Shown one piece after another: positions 1 to 11,055 of a stretch of DNA of 64,000 bases. Every line of letters begins with the position of its first letter. Within the stretch, counting starts at the first letter, position 1. Where the stretch lies: NCBI GenBank assembly GCA_035771165.1, contig JAWNZC010000014.1, positions 1,379,001 to 1,443,000 of the forward strand, read 5' to 3'. The translations under genes and the position numbers were made by a program. A model generated the notes under the pieces. It saw only the letters and a program-made list of their open reading frames with translations. It searched no databases and had not been told where the DNA came from. This stretch comes from Paragorgia papillata (taxonomy: Eukaryota > Cnidaria > Anthozoa > Scleralcyonacea > Coralliidae).

Positions 1-309
1 GACTTGATCCAAGTCTCTAATGATTTTTGGAGAGTGAAGTGTAAAAATATTATTTTTCTTCCTTGTATCCTTTTTTGCAAATAAAATCACTCGAGGCAGA
101 CTTAGAACAAGTCTAGGCAAAACCGCGTAAATTTATGTTAATTTGCTCATGGCAAAGATTATGTGATACAGTATTTTGCTTAATTTTGTGTTGTGATGGT
201 TACAGTATGTCATTATTTTATATCTACAAACTTTTACCAACTTGTACAATCTGAGAAACTAACTACAATCTTGGACAAAATCTGTTGAGAAAACATCATC
301 CACACTATC

Positions 310-545
310 ACAATCGCAGATTTAAAGTACATATAAACCCTCCAGTTTTTAGTTCCCTGCTTAGAGGGCGGAAAAACAGTTGTAAAAACAGTTTTTGATT
401 TGGTTTTGTTTCCAAGATATATCTCTTTGAACATTGGCAAAAAGTCCTATTCGCTGGAAATTGCCACAAATGCTATTTGGTCAATATTGGGACTGGTAAC
501 TACTGATGTGACGTCATTTCCTCATTAATTCCATTGTCAAAGATT
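310..545 (+). repeat. Dispersed repeat, copy 1 (second copy at 43,070-43,256)
   Basis: Shares long near-identical stretches in the same orientation with 43,070-43,256, for example 'gaacattggcaaaaagtcct' and 'gtcatttcctcattaattcc'. No coding. Nothing else is recognised in 1-1040. Confidence 0.8.
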
Positions 546-1039
546 GTAATTCCAGTTTTGTCCAAGATTGTAGCCGAGCGTCAACTGACAAAGAAACTTG
601 GCCTTGTCTTTTTTTTCTTTGGTAAACGTATGCATTGGATCCTATTTATTCTAAATCATTGTAGGTTCGTCTTATTGTTGTATTGGTATTTGCTCCAATC
701 GACCTGGTTTTAAGTTTTATAATTTCCATGCAACATTACACTTCGAAAAACCTCATTATCAGGACACTTCGTTCAGCCAACATAAAATTTCAAAGTAAGT
801 TATCCATATTATTTGTATAAAGCTTTTTTCATACATGTTCAAAATTTTTTTTGTTCTGGATAGTTCATTGCAACTTGTTATTTCTCAAAAGAGATTATAG
901 TTTTAATTTATAGTTTTTTATAACATAGATGTAACATAACGGCGTTTCTGATTGGCGTTTCCGTCTGGGACTTAGAAAGTTTACATATATCTAAATTTTA
1001 CATACAATTTATTTAACAAGTCAAAAACGTATCACGTGA

Positions 1040-1160
1040 AATTGACGGTATTGGGGAAAAATGGTGACTTGTGCATTTAACCACAATTCTTTTCGCGCAT
1101 TGAACGTTGTTCCTTAGCTGTTTGAATGTACATCCGCCATCTTCTTCGGTACCATCAATT
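1040..1160 (-). repeat. MITE family 'TTTAACCACAAT', deleted copy
   Basis: Begins attgacggta and ends ggtaccatcaatt, with 'acttgtgcatttaaccacaa' inside. Shorter relative of the ~250-bp copies at 14,851, 33,671 and 57,221. Confidence 0.65.
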
Positions 1161-2150
1161 ATCGTAATATAATGAAAAATAAAAATTAAAACACAAAAAA
1201 AAATTGATACTCGTAACTGATGACAGCAAGTTAAGCGGTGAGTGAAACTTCGTGATGTGTTGCACTTTAGGCAACTATAACTGTTTAGGCAATAACTGTT
1301 GTTAGTATAAATTTACAAGTTTATAATGCAAATCCTCGAATTTCATTGGCTATTGCAGGAGTTTATAATTGGTGATATAAACCTCTGGAATAAACCAATG
1401 AAAGTCATTCTTTTAACGAAATTGACCAATGACAAAATGCGTACTGTAGCACGAGCAATGATCATTAGAGCCAGCGGTTGTTCTGTTAAGCAACAATGGC
1501 GCCGAAATTATAACGGAGTGGGCAAGTGAAAGAAGAAATTGAACATTTAGGCGAAGCAATAAGTTCTGCAGAAAACAAAAACGGCTACAAAATGGTTAGA
1601 ATGGAAATTATTAATGGTGAGATCGTTAAATTGTTTATCTGTGCATGTTCGTTTAAAACTGACGAAATAACTGCAAACAAAACACATTTCAAAATACACT
1701 TGCTGTTGACAAGATTTCGTGATGTAAACTATATGATAAATTAAATGTTTCTTTCAACTTTTTGTCACTTTTACTTATCAAATGAGTGGATATATATTGT
1801 TTCAATATTGTACATGAAAACCCATGTTAAATTATGCAGGAAAACTTTACTTTTTCATCAGTTACTGTACGGGACCAATGAGATGTCCGAAATGACTGTT
1901 GAACGTTTATTGTTGGCAGTTAAAAAATGTATTAAACGAGCCTCAAAGAATACGTTATTGTCGAGAATTTATTTAACTTTTGTTGGTAAATTTATACTAA
2001 AACAATTAGACAACTCGCCCTCGTTTTCTATGAGCGATAGTTAACTCGGCTTCGCCTCGTCGATAGTTAACTCGGCTTCGCTTCGCTTCGCTCATAGAAA
2101 ACTCGGTCTCGTTGTCTAATTGTTAATTATACTGTTATACTGTTTATACT
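1161..2150. other. AT-rich spacer, one hairpin
   Basis: No gene recognised. The short ORFs lack any family motif. A GC-skewed hairpin-like patch at about 2010-2115 repeats 'tagttaactcggcttcgc' and is bounded by 'tctatgagcg' and 'cgctcataga' in inverse order. Confidence 0.5.
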
Positions 2151-2151
2151 A

Positions 2152-2713
2152 AGGACTTATTGACCGAGTGTGAGGTCTGTACGGAAAAGTATTTGCCTGA
2201 GATTTTCGTACAGACCGAGCGACGAAGGAGCGAGGTTTGTGCGATAAAACCGAGGGCAAATACTTTCCCGTATACAGACCGAGCAAACGAGGTTAAGAAG
2301 GAATTTATTGTATGGCTATTGGTTCATTCTATTTTTAAGTTTCGAGCGTTGTTTTTGTCTTCGGAGTATGCTGTTTACCTTACCTGTTAAGTTTTTCGTG
2401 TCGCTACTTGGCCTTCTTGTTTATACCAGTTCGGCCTTTATTTGTCGTGTTTTTAGATAAACAGCTTTAAGGAAAACCAGCAGCAATGTTCTAGCACATT
2501 TTATTGTTCAGAATATTTGAATAAAGATAACCAGTTCTCTTTTATTTGTATTCAAATCAACTCAGAAATGTTCTCGCCAAAACTTGCAGGGCCGAGAAAA
2601 AAGCGTATTGACCCGGACACAGACCGGAGGTCAATATCGTAAAATCCCGACCTCTCAGGAACCAATCAGCGTGCGTCGTTTTGCGTACAGACCGGAAATC
2701 AAACCCAGCCATA
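2152..2713 (-). mobile_element. Promoter-exon-like module, family 1 copy A
   Basis: About 560 bp, matching 57,622-58,197 in inverse orientation. On the - strand the order is: ccatataataa-type box, 'gattggttcctga', a short reading frame whose ATG is lost here, then a conserved lysine-rich stretch ending at AACAG/gtaaggtaa, a second ccat(a)taata box, and a hairpin containing 'cgggaaagtatttg'. Non-autonomous; class unknown. Confidence 0.65.
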
Positions 2714-3160
2714 TAATAATTTTAGTTATACTGTTTTGCATGTGAACTTGTTAGCGACCAATGCTTAAAACGGCAGATACTTCATGTACAGTCCCCAACA
2801 GAAATCCTAATTCTGACGACCAACCCAAGGACAAAATTATAGGCATGCACGAAGTGGGATCCGTAAAAAAACATTTAATACGCGATCACGAAGTTCGACT
2901 ACCTGTAAAGTGAAGGTTTAGTGCGATAATAACGGTAATATTTTATATTTATCTGAAAATCATTATCAAACATGATCTACGCCTATAAAGTTTTCTCGTT
3001 TCTCACTTTAACCTGTTATATCTATTTTAGACATGTGTGTGAGCATGTTTGTGTTCCAAACTTTATTAAAATTTGACTTCCAAATTGGGGTATGTATATA
3101 TATGCACATGTTGTGGTTAATTTAGTGACTGTAATAATTTAGGCAAGTAATAAATTTATG
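2714..3160. other. Spacer without recognised feature
   Basis: No ORF, repeat partner or RNA structure recognised. Confidence 0.4.
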
Positions 3161-3163
3161 TAA

Positions 3164-3373
3164 TTAAATAATTTTATCCTTCTTGAAGCGAAAATCGACA
3201 ACACATTCAGCTTCGTCGACTTCTTCAGGAGCAAATCTTGAGTATTCATGATACGGTAACTCTGGATTTTATGAACGGCATACATCGTAAAGTAGCAAGA
3301 ACTCCTCCTCATCAATTAGTAAATCGTCATGAGCGAGTAGAAGAGCACGTCGGGCTTTTTTGAAAGAGCACAT
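3164..3373 (-). pseudogene. Harbinger-type protein N-terminal fragment with internal stop
   Basis: Reads MCSFKKARRALLLAHDDLLI then DEEEFLLLYDVCRS, a TAA, and NPELPYHEYSRFAPEEVDEA followed by ECVVDFRFKKDKI. The LLxDEEFLLLYD ... NPxLPYxxYxRF ... DFRFxKxDI order is what I recall at the start of cnidarian HARBI1/ALP1-like proteins, placed before the DDE nuclease. The nuclease part is absent. Assignment is from memory and moderate; the broken frame is direct. Confidence 0.45.
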
Positions 3374-3922
3374 TTTCACAGCAAGTTTGCGTCGTTGACT
3401 GATCAACAATCTTATTGATTTCAGCCAAGAACGCGGACGTCTCTCGCCCCAATCTTATCGCGAAATTCGACGCGTGTGTCGTCAAATCTTAAGGTCCCTA
3501 TTAGAATGACGAAGTTGTTTTTCTGCAGGCAACTCTTTTCTCCTGCAAAAACGGGAATGCTGCAATTACATCCCGCAATTACAGAGCCTTGTGTCACAGA
3601 AATCCCACATGACCCACGTATCCCCTGATCAAAAGTGACGGAGTTGCCTTTGGAGCCATGCAGTTGTACGAAGCTCGGATAGCCTATCCTGTGGATAAGT
3701 CCTAGCAAGTGAACAGCGCTATCAATACTTTGAAAATCCAAACTGCACGCACGCAGGCTAGGCCTTCTACATACTAATCAGCATGCAGCTACTAATATAT
3801 TATTTAGGTGGGAGTGTATTAAATAGAAAAGGAATAATATGTTACTAGTAATTATAGTAGGAACTAACTTAAGTGAAAACTGCCAAAGTTCTTAATGTTT
3901 TGTTGTTTTTGTTTTCTTGCCA

Positions 3923-4048
3923 ATGAAGGTCAGTTTAGTTGTCTTGGTGCTCAACACAGGAGTCGAATACGCGAGTACTGGGGAAATTGTTATTCTAGTT
4001 GTTGGTATATTCCTGGAAGTAATATGGCTTACTGTTGGCTACCTCTTG
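3923..4048 (+). CDS. Membrane protein exon 1
   Basis: Encodes residues 1-42 (MKVSLVVLVLNTGVEYASTG and a transmembrane stretch ending VGYLL), with donor TTG/gtacgt in phase 0. The 5' limit is ambiguous: either an initiator ATG or an acceptor at 3931-3933. Confidence 0.65.
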
Positions 4049-7000
4049 GTACGTTTTCGAGATTGTTATTGTTCCTTTTTCTCCGTATAGGACTGGATCG
4101 AACATCTAGTCACAGAATAGTAAATCTGTAAACTACGTAAATTAGCTACGCCTCATAATAATGCTGGCTTTATTTATGTTGCGAAAAAAAATGTTGGCCT
4201 GCATCCTCCTTTAAATATTTTGTCTGGCATTTCTAGCCTAGATATGAAGATCTTCCGTGGGTCTACGCCTTCTTGCTGTTAAGTATTCCCCAACCAATCT
4301 ACGTCATGTACAAGATTATTACGGTAAGAACTGCATTAATGTTTACAATTGTGTGACATGGTCGATAACAATCCAATCCCTTTAATCATTAAAAATATCA
4401 TATAATATTTTCACTCACGTGATCGGTGGCCCCGTGGGGGTGGTGAAACAATACGAAATGTTTGAATAAGAATAGAGTTAAATTCCTATAGGATAAAGGT
4501 TGTGCACCAATATGGCCACTATTTCATTATTTCTGTACACCAATATGGCCGCCGTGACGTCAGATGAAAACCAAGAATAGCACGTTTGTACCGCAATTTT
4601 TTCCCAACGCAATAAATCCTACCATTGATACTGACGCCATCTTGAAATTGCAATGAATTCTGGTATATCCACAGTTGGAAAGTGCAGTAAAACAAAAAAG
4701 TTGGAAATAAACTTTATTACTTGAAAGAATTATAAAGTTTGGCGTTTACAACTGTTCCATATCTCACTTCATTCTTGAAATATTAAGATTTGTTTGATAT
4801 GTAAATGTCCTCACACTGCATACCAAAAAGTCTGTATATATTTTGGATCACCAAATAATGACACTCGAAACGTAAACTAACGTTTAGTATCTCAGAATAC
4901 ACTCACACACATGCACTGTTTTATAATTTCAGTACATGTGGTCCATGATGTACGCAGGATACGAGACTCCCTCCCGTGTGAAATTAGAGTCAGGTTTATG
5001 TCGGGGTTAGGTTCCATTAATTTCCATTCTTCAAAAAGCTAGATCTTCGGAAAAGGCTGTTCCTACCAAAATATAGGACAGATTTTGAATAACACTAACA
5101 AAAATTAGCAAAAACAACGTTATTGCCTACAAAGTTGTAAGAGTTTCAACCTTTAAATTTTTACAAATTACAGTAGTAACTTTCTGGGGTTTTGTGTTGC
5201 TACTTTTTGTTGCTTTCTTTGATTGTAGACTGGAATGGACTGGAACGAACAGACCAATACGATTAATGCTGCTATTATTGCCTGTGGTATGATTTACTAT
5301 TTTTGTTTTAACTAAAAAACAAAGATCAAAGAATTAAAGATAGAAGATAGATTTACCAAACCACACCGATTATCATATTATTTACGTATAAACAATAAGG
5401 AACAGAACGGAACGAAAAAGAATAAACTGAACTAGTACTAAACTAAACTTAATGAAAATATTAAACTAAAATAAAATATTCTATATATAGGTAATAAAAA
5501 AAATTTTTAATAGTATAATAAAAAACAAAAAGTATAAATTAATAACGCCATTTTTTCGCAGCTTGTCTTTTCTTGGTCACTCGATCTGCCGTTTCTTACT
5601 TTCTCTGGATTATTCTAAACAACTTTGGTAAAGGATTACGACTGGCAGGTACGAACACTTCCGAAGGTTCTTTTAGTGAGAAGTCGAACAAATAAAATAG
5701 ATTTCAACTCTCTCCCGGCGGCATGATAAAAATTTTAAGTTTTTACTCTTCAAGAGGGAAAATTCACCACCAGGAATGCGTTAGATTTGTTGGGGTTGAA
5801 ACAAATTGCCGCCAATACTCGCGAGTTTTTCGAATATTTGTTTAAAAGATTGACTTTTCTTGGTATACGAAAATGTGCTATAGAATATTCTGTGCAATAT
5901 TCGATTCAATAAGAATTTGGGACAGATTCTATAGAATATTCTATAGGATTCTATAGAATTTTAAAAATGCCACAGAATATTATATAGAATATTCTACCGG
6001 GTGGCGCAAAAAAATGTTCCCCCTCTTTGACACATTGTAATTAAAAAACTGAAAAAGCTATCTTATACAAATAAAATTTATTGAACGTAGTTATGTCTAA
6101 CTTAAATTTTGATGTATGCCTTGCACATTTCTATAAAATATTAGCCGAGATATAGGCGTTTACACTCAATGTAGCGTTTTTGGAAGAAGCGACAAATGGC
6201 AAAAATGGTCTATTAATTTGCATTATGGTAATAAAATGGTAGAAACACGCAAAAGTAAGAACAAATATTTGTCAGCGTCGTCCGATAAATTCTCATTCAT
6301 TAGGAAATGCATGCCCATCAACCTCAATACAACGTCTTGCGCGGGAAAGCATGCAGTCGAACGCATTTTCGATCATTTCCTGCTCCAAGTTGTTACACGC
6401 CATAATAATCGCTTCTCGAAGCTCTCTCAAATTGCTTGGCTGTTGCTGAGTAGGCACGTTCCAAATTTGATCTTTTAAATATCCCCAAAGAAATAAATCA
6501 CACACGGTCAAGTCAGGGGAGCGTGGAGGCTAGGGCCAATCGCCGCGTTTACTCATGAGCCGATCTGGAAATTGGCCACGGAGATAGCGTATGGTTGCAT
6601 TGCTCGTGTGAGAAGGAGCTCCATCTTGTTGCCAATTTATTCGAACGATGAGCAGTATTATTGGTATCTTTAAAAGATACTTCTAATGCATTATTCTTCT
6701 AATCTTTAAACATGTAAACACCGCATATCTGAAAAAACCCACTTTACTTTAGATTGTTTGTCAACACCTATCGTGCAATTTGCAAACAACCTCGTTGAGT
6801 CGCCATTTTTGCCATTTGTCTCTTCTTCCAAAAACGCTACATTGAGTGTAAACGCCTATATCTCGGCTAATATTTTATAGAAATGTGCAAGGCATACATC
6901 AAAATTTAAGTTAGACATAACTACGTTCAATAAATTTTATTTGTATAAGATAGCTTTTTCAGTTTTTTAATTACAATGTGTCAAAGAGGGGGAACATTTT

Positions 7001-7240
7001 TTTGCGCCACCCGGTATATCTTTGTAACTTCTTATGAACCTAACTTTAACAAATTGAAAGATTTAGTGGGGTTTTTTTCCAATATTATTTGGATATGTAA
7101 TTGAACCATTATTTGATATATTTTTCAGCCTACTTTCGTAATTAAATTTTAACTAACCATCCTATAGAATGAAAGTAGGGGAGGGTTGTATCAGTTGGTG
7201 GTGGGGGGGGGGGGGGGGGGGAGATACAAAAGGGATACCC

Positions 7241-7301
<61 letters not shown>

Positions 7302-8459
7302 TAAGAAATTATTAACCGAGAACGAGGTCTGTACGGGAAAATATCAGACCGACGTCTTGACAGTCGTACAAAAAAGACCTAGGTCTGATATTTTCCCGTA
7401 CAGACCGACTAAACGAGGTCAATAAAGCGTTTATTATATGGCTATTTCAAGTTTTTCGATAATTATTGTATCAAACTTAGTGTGAAAACCTTAGAAATTC
7501 ACGCGAGCAAAATCAACATCCGGGACAGCGGTCCGGATACGGAAAAAGACGGACCGTGGTTCGGATACGCATTTTTCCAGACCGTGCGTTGACCAATCAG
7601 AACTCAGGATATTACAAAGCCATATAATAAATATATATACTGTATATTACGGGTAGACCTATTTTACGTAACTATTACTTTGCTACTTACATTCTACCTA
7701 TTGCCAAGACGACTCTAGAACCTGGAAAACTATGTTTAAAATGTAATTCCGCCTGTATCCTTTTAAAAATCTCGTGTTGTTTTTAATCTGTAATTAATAT
7801 TTGTTATTTTTTTGTTTTATTGTTGGGCCAGCAGTATAATTGACGCTGCTGTTGCGGATACTCTGCCACTGTACAGTGTATTTTTGTTGTTTTATTGTAT
7901 CTAAACCTTTTTTATTATTAATATAGCAAAGCTATTAAAATAGAATAAAAATAAAATAATATCTAAACTTTGGAATAATCTACGTTGCTCAATATTCTTC
8001 AGTTAATCAGTTCTAATCACTACACTAATGATGTAATTAATGCTTACGACGTCGATAACTTTTGGACCTGGAAATCTATCTGTTTGAAATGCTCTTCCTC
8101 CCAAAACGTACGATCTCTTCTAAACCCTGCTGCTACTGATCTTCATCATTCTATGTACTTGTATCTGTCTTTTTTGTTGTAACTGATAAGGTTGTACTTA
8201 AATTGGCGCCTAGCTCTGTTGTACTGTCCCGCACATTTCTACTTACATTACATAGGTGAAAGTGCAATAAATAAATAAATAAATAAATGTATTCATTTTT
8301 TACTTTTAAAGTATTGTTTTGTGTACTATGTTTTCAGTATATTTTCCCGAGGAAATTAAGGAGAAGACAGCAGAAGAGGTCGACCGTGGTACACCCACAC
8401 CAAAAAATGATAACTTTGATGATTATCTTGGTGAAAATGTCAATTACGATATCCATTAA
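3923..8459 (+). CDS. Unidentified small multi-pass membrane protein, six exons
   Basis: Six exons join in consistent phase to give 174 aa. The ATG at 3923 follows an in-frame stop at 3893 but could instead lie inside an exon whose acceptor is the cag at 3931. Hydrophobic segments lie at about residues 19-42, 50-70 and 98-125. The loop at about 72-97 is polar, and the last 40 residues are hydrophilic and acidic, ending NVNYDIH. This suggests a protein with three or four membrane spans and a cytosolic tail. I do not recognise the family with confidence. The order TGVEY near the N-terminus followed by hydrophobic pairs faintly recalls vertebrate TMEM72, but too weakly for a name. The long fifth intron (5649-8337) holds a mariner element and other repeats. 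Exon phases and typical gt/ag junctions make it very likely a real gene; only the first and third exon boundaries are uncertain. Confidence 0.72.
4237..4323 (+). CDS. Membrane protein exon 2
   Basis: Acceptor tttctag and donor ACG/gtaaga enclose exactly 29 codons, including DLPWVYAFLLLSIPQPIYVM, a hydrophobic helix. Phase 0 on both sides. Confidence 0.75.
4933..4977 (+). CDS. Membrane protein exon 3, donor uncertain
   Basis: Acceptor taatttcag precedes YMWSMMYAGYETPSR. A phase-0 donor at CGT/gtgaaa keeps the frame with the next exon. The stronger-looking donor at 4993/4994 would break it, so the 3' limit needs transcript support. Confidence 0.5.
5229..5286 (+). CDS. Membrane protein exon 4
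   Basis: Acceptor ttgattgtag; encodes TGMDWNEQTNTINAAIIAC and ends in phase 1 at TGTG/gtatga, which joins cleanly to exon 5. Confidence 0.7.
5562..5648 (+). CDS. Membrane protein exon 5
   Basis: Acceptor ttttttcgcag; encodes CLFLVTRSAVSYFLWIIL followed by NNFGKGLRLA, a long hydrophobic helix with a basic cytosolic-type edge. Donor GCAG/gtacga. Confidence 0.75.
5868..5996. repeat. Degenerate palindromic AT repeat
   Basis: Repeated variants of tatagaatattctata; the mariner element has inserted at its end, at a TA. Confidence 0.6.
5997..7014 (-). mobile_element. Tc1/mariner-type element with 212-bp terminal inverted repeats
   Basis: Begins ccgggtggcgc and ends gcgccacccgg, with TA on both sides (5995-5996, 7015-7016), the mark of Tc1/mariner insertion. 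Inverted repeats 5997-6208 and 6803-7014 differ at one base by my reading, so the insertion is young. The interior keeps only the C-terminal part of a transposase. Confidence 0.9.
6293..6660 (-). pseudogene. Mariner-type transposase C-terminal fragment
   Basis: Reads INWQQDGAPSHTSNATIRYL, then RGQFPDRLMSKRGDWP, a TAG, PPRSPDLTVCDLFLWGYLKD and on to a stop at 6293. QDGAPSHT contains the second catalytic Asp and SPDLTxCDFFLWGYLK is the third-acid region of the DDE family. The first catalytic Asp and the N-terminal DNA-binding region are missing and there is an in-frame stop, so the copy cannot encode an active enzyme. Confidence 0.85.
7202..7310. repeat. Homo-G run followed by (TA)n
   Basis: About 20 consecutive G, then a short unique stretch and about 25 TA dinucleotides. 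Both are unstable low-complexity tracts. Confidence 0.9.
7310..7640 (+). mobile_element. Promoter-exon-like module, short relative
   Basis: Contains the hairpin 'gggaaaatatcagaccg' / 'ggtctgatattttccc', 'attatatggc' and 'gccatataataa' boxes and 'gaccaatcagaactc', the same order as modules at 2152 and 52,549. Confidence 0.55.
7810..8288 (+). repeat. Possible LINE 3' end with (AATA)n tail
   Basis: Ends in a run of aata repeats after 'gtgaaagtgcaataaata', as non-LTR elements often do. No RT sequence is visible, so this is tentative. Confidence 0.3.
8338..8459 (+). CDS. Membrane protein last exon with stop
   Basis: Acceptor ctatgttttcag joins in phase to V-YFPEEIKEKTAEEVDRGTP and continues to NVNYDIH and a TAA. 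Acidic hydrophilic C-terminal tail. No close AATAAA was recognised downstream. Confidence 0.72.
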
Positions 8460-8737
8460 AACCAACATCATTTACAAGTAGTTATTAGAATGGCATTAGT
8501 TCTGTTGTAGCCATCTCCTGAAATATCTTTACATTTAAGAATTTGCACAGTTACACATGCACTTTTCCTCGGAGGTGGATCCTACTTGAACTAATTAAGT
8601 TAATTAATTTATTTAAATCACTAATGGTAAATTACAGGATATTATATTTCAAACACAAGTAAGATGCTTTTCTTCCACCCATTTTAATACACCAAGAAGA
8701 GCTGAGAAAACTCGTTCTTTTTGAGTGCCCTATGAAA

Positions 8738-9206
8738 AAAAAATTAAAGTGGTTCTCTGATGAAAATATTGTTGGCAATGTTTTTGTATAATCCTAAAGA
8801 TGTTATGGTAGTTGGTAATCGTGCAAAGTTTCCTTTCAAGAAAAGGTGGTATTTTACGCGTAAAGTTTGTATTTTTGAGCGGCGCCATTAAAGTGGCCGA
8901 GCTTGAGAAGAATGAGTCGAGGAAGCTTATGACGTCATAGACTCAATAACAACAATGACCCTTTTGTTGACAACAACAATGATCGTTTGTTCTTCTTGAG
9001 TCTATGACGCAATAAGTGCTCCTCAACTCATTCTTCTCAAACACGGCCAATTTAATACGGCGTTAAAATACAACTTTGTTTTGGGGAATTTTGAAATGAA
9101 ACTTTGCAAATGAAACTTTGCACAATTATGAAGTACCATAACACCTTTAGGATTATGCAGAGACATTACCGACAATATTTTCATCAAAGAACCACTTTAG
9201 TTTTAT
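8738..9206. repeat. Fold-back MITE
   Basis: Inverted arms, left 'aaagtggttctctgatgaaa' against right 'tttcatcaaagaaccacttt'. The inner hairpin contains 'atgacgtcatagactcaa'. Confidence 0.8.
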
Positions 9207-9428
9207 CTGAAAGAACACATAAAATGACAAAATCTCACAAAGTAACATCTTTTACAGTTTTTTTCCTTGCTTCGTTTTTGAGATATTTCAGGTTGTATGA
9301 TACAGTAATGTAATGTATAAACATTTTGACGTCACATGTGCATAATGACTTTATATCGATGAAGGTTATATATATATATGGTTGTTATTATAATGTTTAT
9401 ATACAATAGACATTGAGGTATGCATGTG

Positions 9429-10329
9429 TCACGTGACAGGATCTGTAGAGCTAGTAGTTTCCTCACTACTGATGTTCTCGGGTGAAACTCTTGTATCTTT
9501 TTGTACAGCATTGGCGGAGTCTGTGTCGGTTATTTCTCTTTCCTGTAGACTTGAAGACACTGGCAAAATGGTTGTATTTGGAGCAGTTGTTACATCGTTG
9601 TCCTTCGGCGGGACATTTGGTTCTGTTATGGGTCCATGAATATCCGCAGCGAAAACAACGTTTTCCAGCTGAAGGTTTTGGCGCCAATGGCGGGTCTGTG
9701 GGAATGTCAGGTTGTGTGTATTGTGTTCTGCCAGTGCCAGGTGAATAAGAATTCGGATATTTCTGTTTGTTGAATTGGATTTTGTGGACAGCTTCATCGC
9801 AACGTAGAATAGGTGAGTTTTGAGACTTTTCTTCGATGCCTTTGGCTTGTTTTTCCGTTTCGTGAAGTGTTCTCGCGTAGTCCAACAACGCGGTCAGCGT
9901 ATAAGGGTCGGTGTACGGAAAGAATAACGGCGTAATTTCTTATTTGTGGTTCCTAATTCTATCTGAGCTTTGATTTATTTTTCTTTGTTGTCTCCAAACT
10001 CGCAATATTTTGAAGCGATCTGTAGTCGTGTGTGGAATTCGTCGACTGTCTTGTGTGGTTCTTGCTTCAGATTTCGAAATTTGCCGGAATATTTCAAAGG
10101 AGACGTTCTTTTTCGGTGTGAAGTATTGTGTAAGAGCGTCGCCGGCTTTGTTGAAATCATTATCTTCTGCTTTGTCTTCTCCAATGTAATGTAGGAGGAG
10201 TGCTCGTTTGCGACCTTCGTCTGTTATTTTGGCGGTCATCAGGTTTTTGAACCTTTTCAAATATTTCTCCCAGCTTGTAGCTAAGTTCGTCGGGAAATGC
10301 TGGAAGTCCAGTAGCCATTGTTCAAACAA
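9429..10329 (-). pseudogene. Ty3/gypsy gag with frameshifts
   Basis: Begins MFEQWLLDFQHFPTNLATSW and continues through capsid-like KITDEGRKRALLLHYIGEDK to a zinc-knuckle pair CFRCGYSWTHNRTKCP and CNNCSKYNHFASVF. The second knuckle ends in Phe where Cys is expected. At least two frame changes occur (around 9,900-9,980 and 9,470-9,800). No protease or polymerase follows. Confidence 0.8.
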
Positions 10330-10372
10330 TAACAGTTAACATGTTAAATTATTTCACCATTCTCGTCGCCAT

Positions 10373-11055
10373 TATAATACCTCGTGTTTATTCACAGGGA
10401 GCCCAACTCTGACGCCTCTTTTTTTGTTTTATTATATTGAGCTTGACTGAAAACCGAGGCCGCTTAACAGTTGTGTAAGCTGGGATCGCGGCGCTTCTCT
10501 TAACAGTTGGTAATATATGCATATATATGCAAATTACAGCGCGCGGTAATTTGAAACTCGAAACAGCTGTGGGCTTCTGTGCCACGTGAATGGCGCGTGA
10601 CGCTCACTGAAAGCTGAGACGACTAAACACGCAGTGCTGCGTTCTGTGTCGTGTAATTTGAGCTCGAACAAATTGACGTTGGCGGAACACCCGCGGTGTG
10701 ATAAAACACGCGAAGGAGAAGAGGCATTTTCCAGCACTGCGTCACTGACTGCGTGTTTAGTCGTCTCAGCTTTCAGTGAGCGTCACGCGCCATTCACGTG
10801 GCACAGAAGCCCACAGCTGTTTCGAGTTTCAAATTACCGCGCGCTGTAATTTGCATATATATGCATATATTAGTATTACCAACTGTTAAGAGAAGCGTCG
10901 CGATCCCAGCTTACACAACTGTTAAGCGGCCTCGGTTCTCAGTCAAGCTCAATATAATAAAACAAAAAAAGAGGCGTCAGAGTTGGGCTCCCTGTGGTTT
11001 ATTCGGCCATCTTCATAAAACTACAGCTGTACAGATCCTGTCACGTGACACATGC
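10373..11055 (-). repeat. LTR-like block made largely of one inverted repeat
   Basis: Lies just upstream of gag on the - strand and ends next to 'tggcgacgagaatgg', which resembles the primer-binding region of gypsy elements. It contains gtgaataaac. Segments at about 10,390-10,640 and 10,735-11,000 are inverse copies, sharing 'ggcgcgtgacgctcactgaa' and 'gagttgggctccctg' words. Confidence 0.65.

Noticed and set aside
3421..3741. 106-aa - strand ORF
   Set aside because: No recognisable domain; lies next to a decayed transposon fragment and lacks splice partners.
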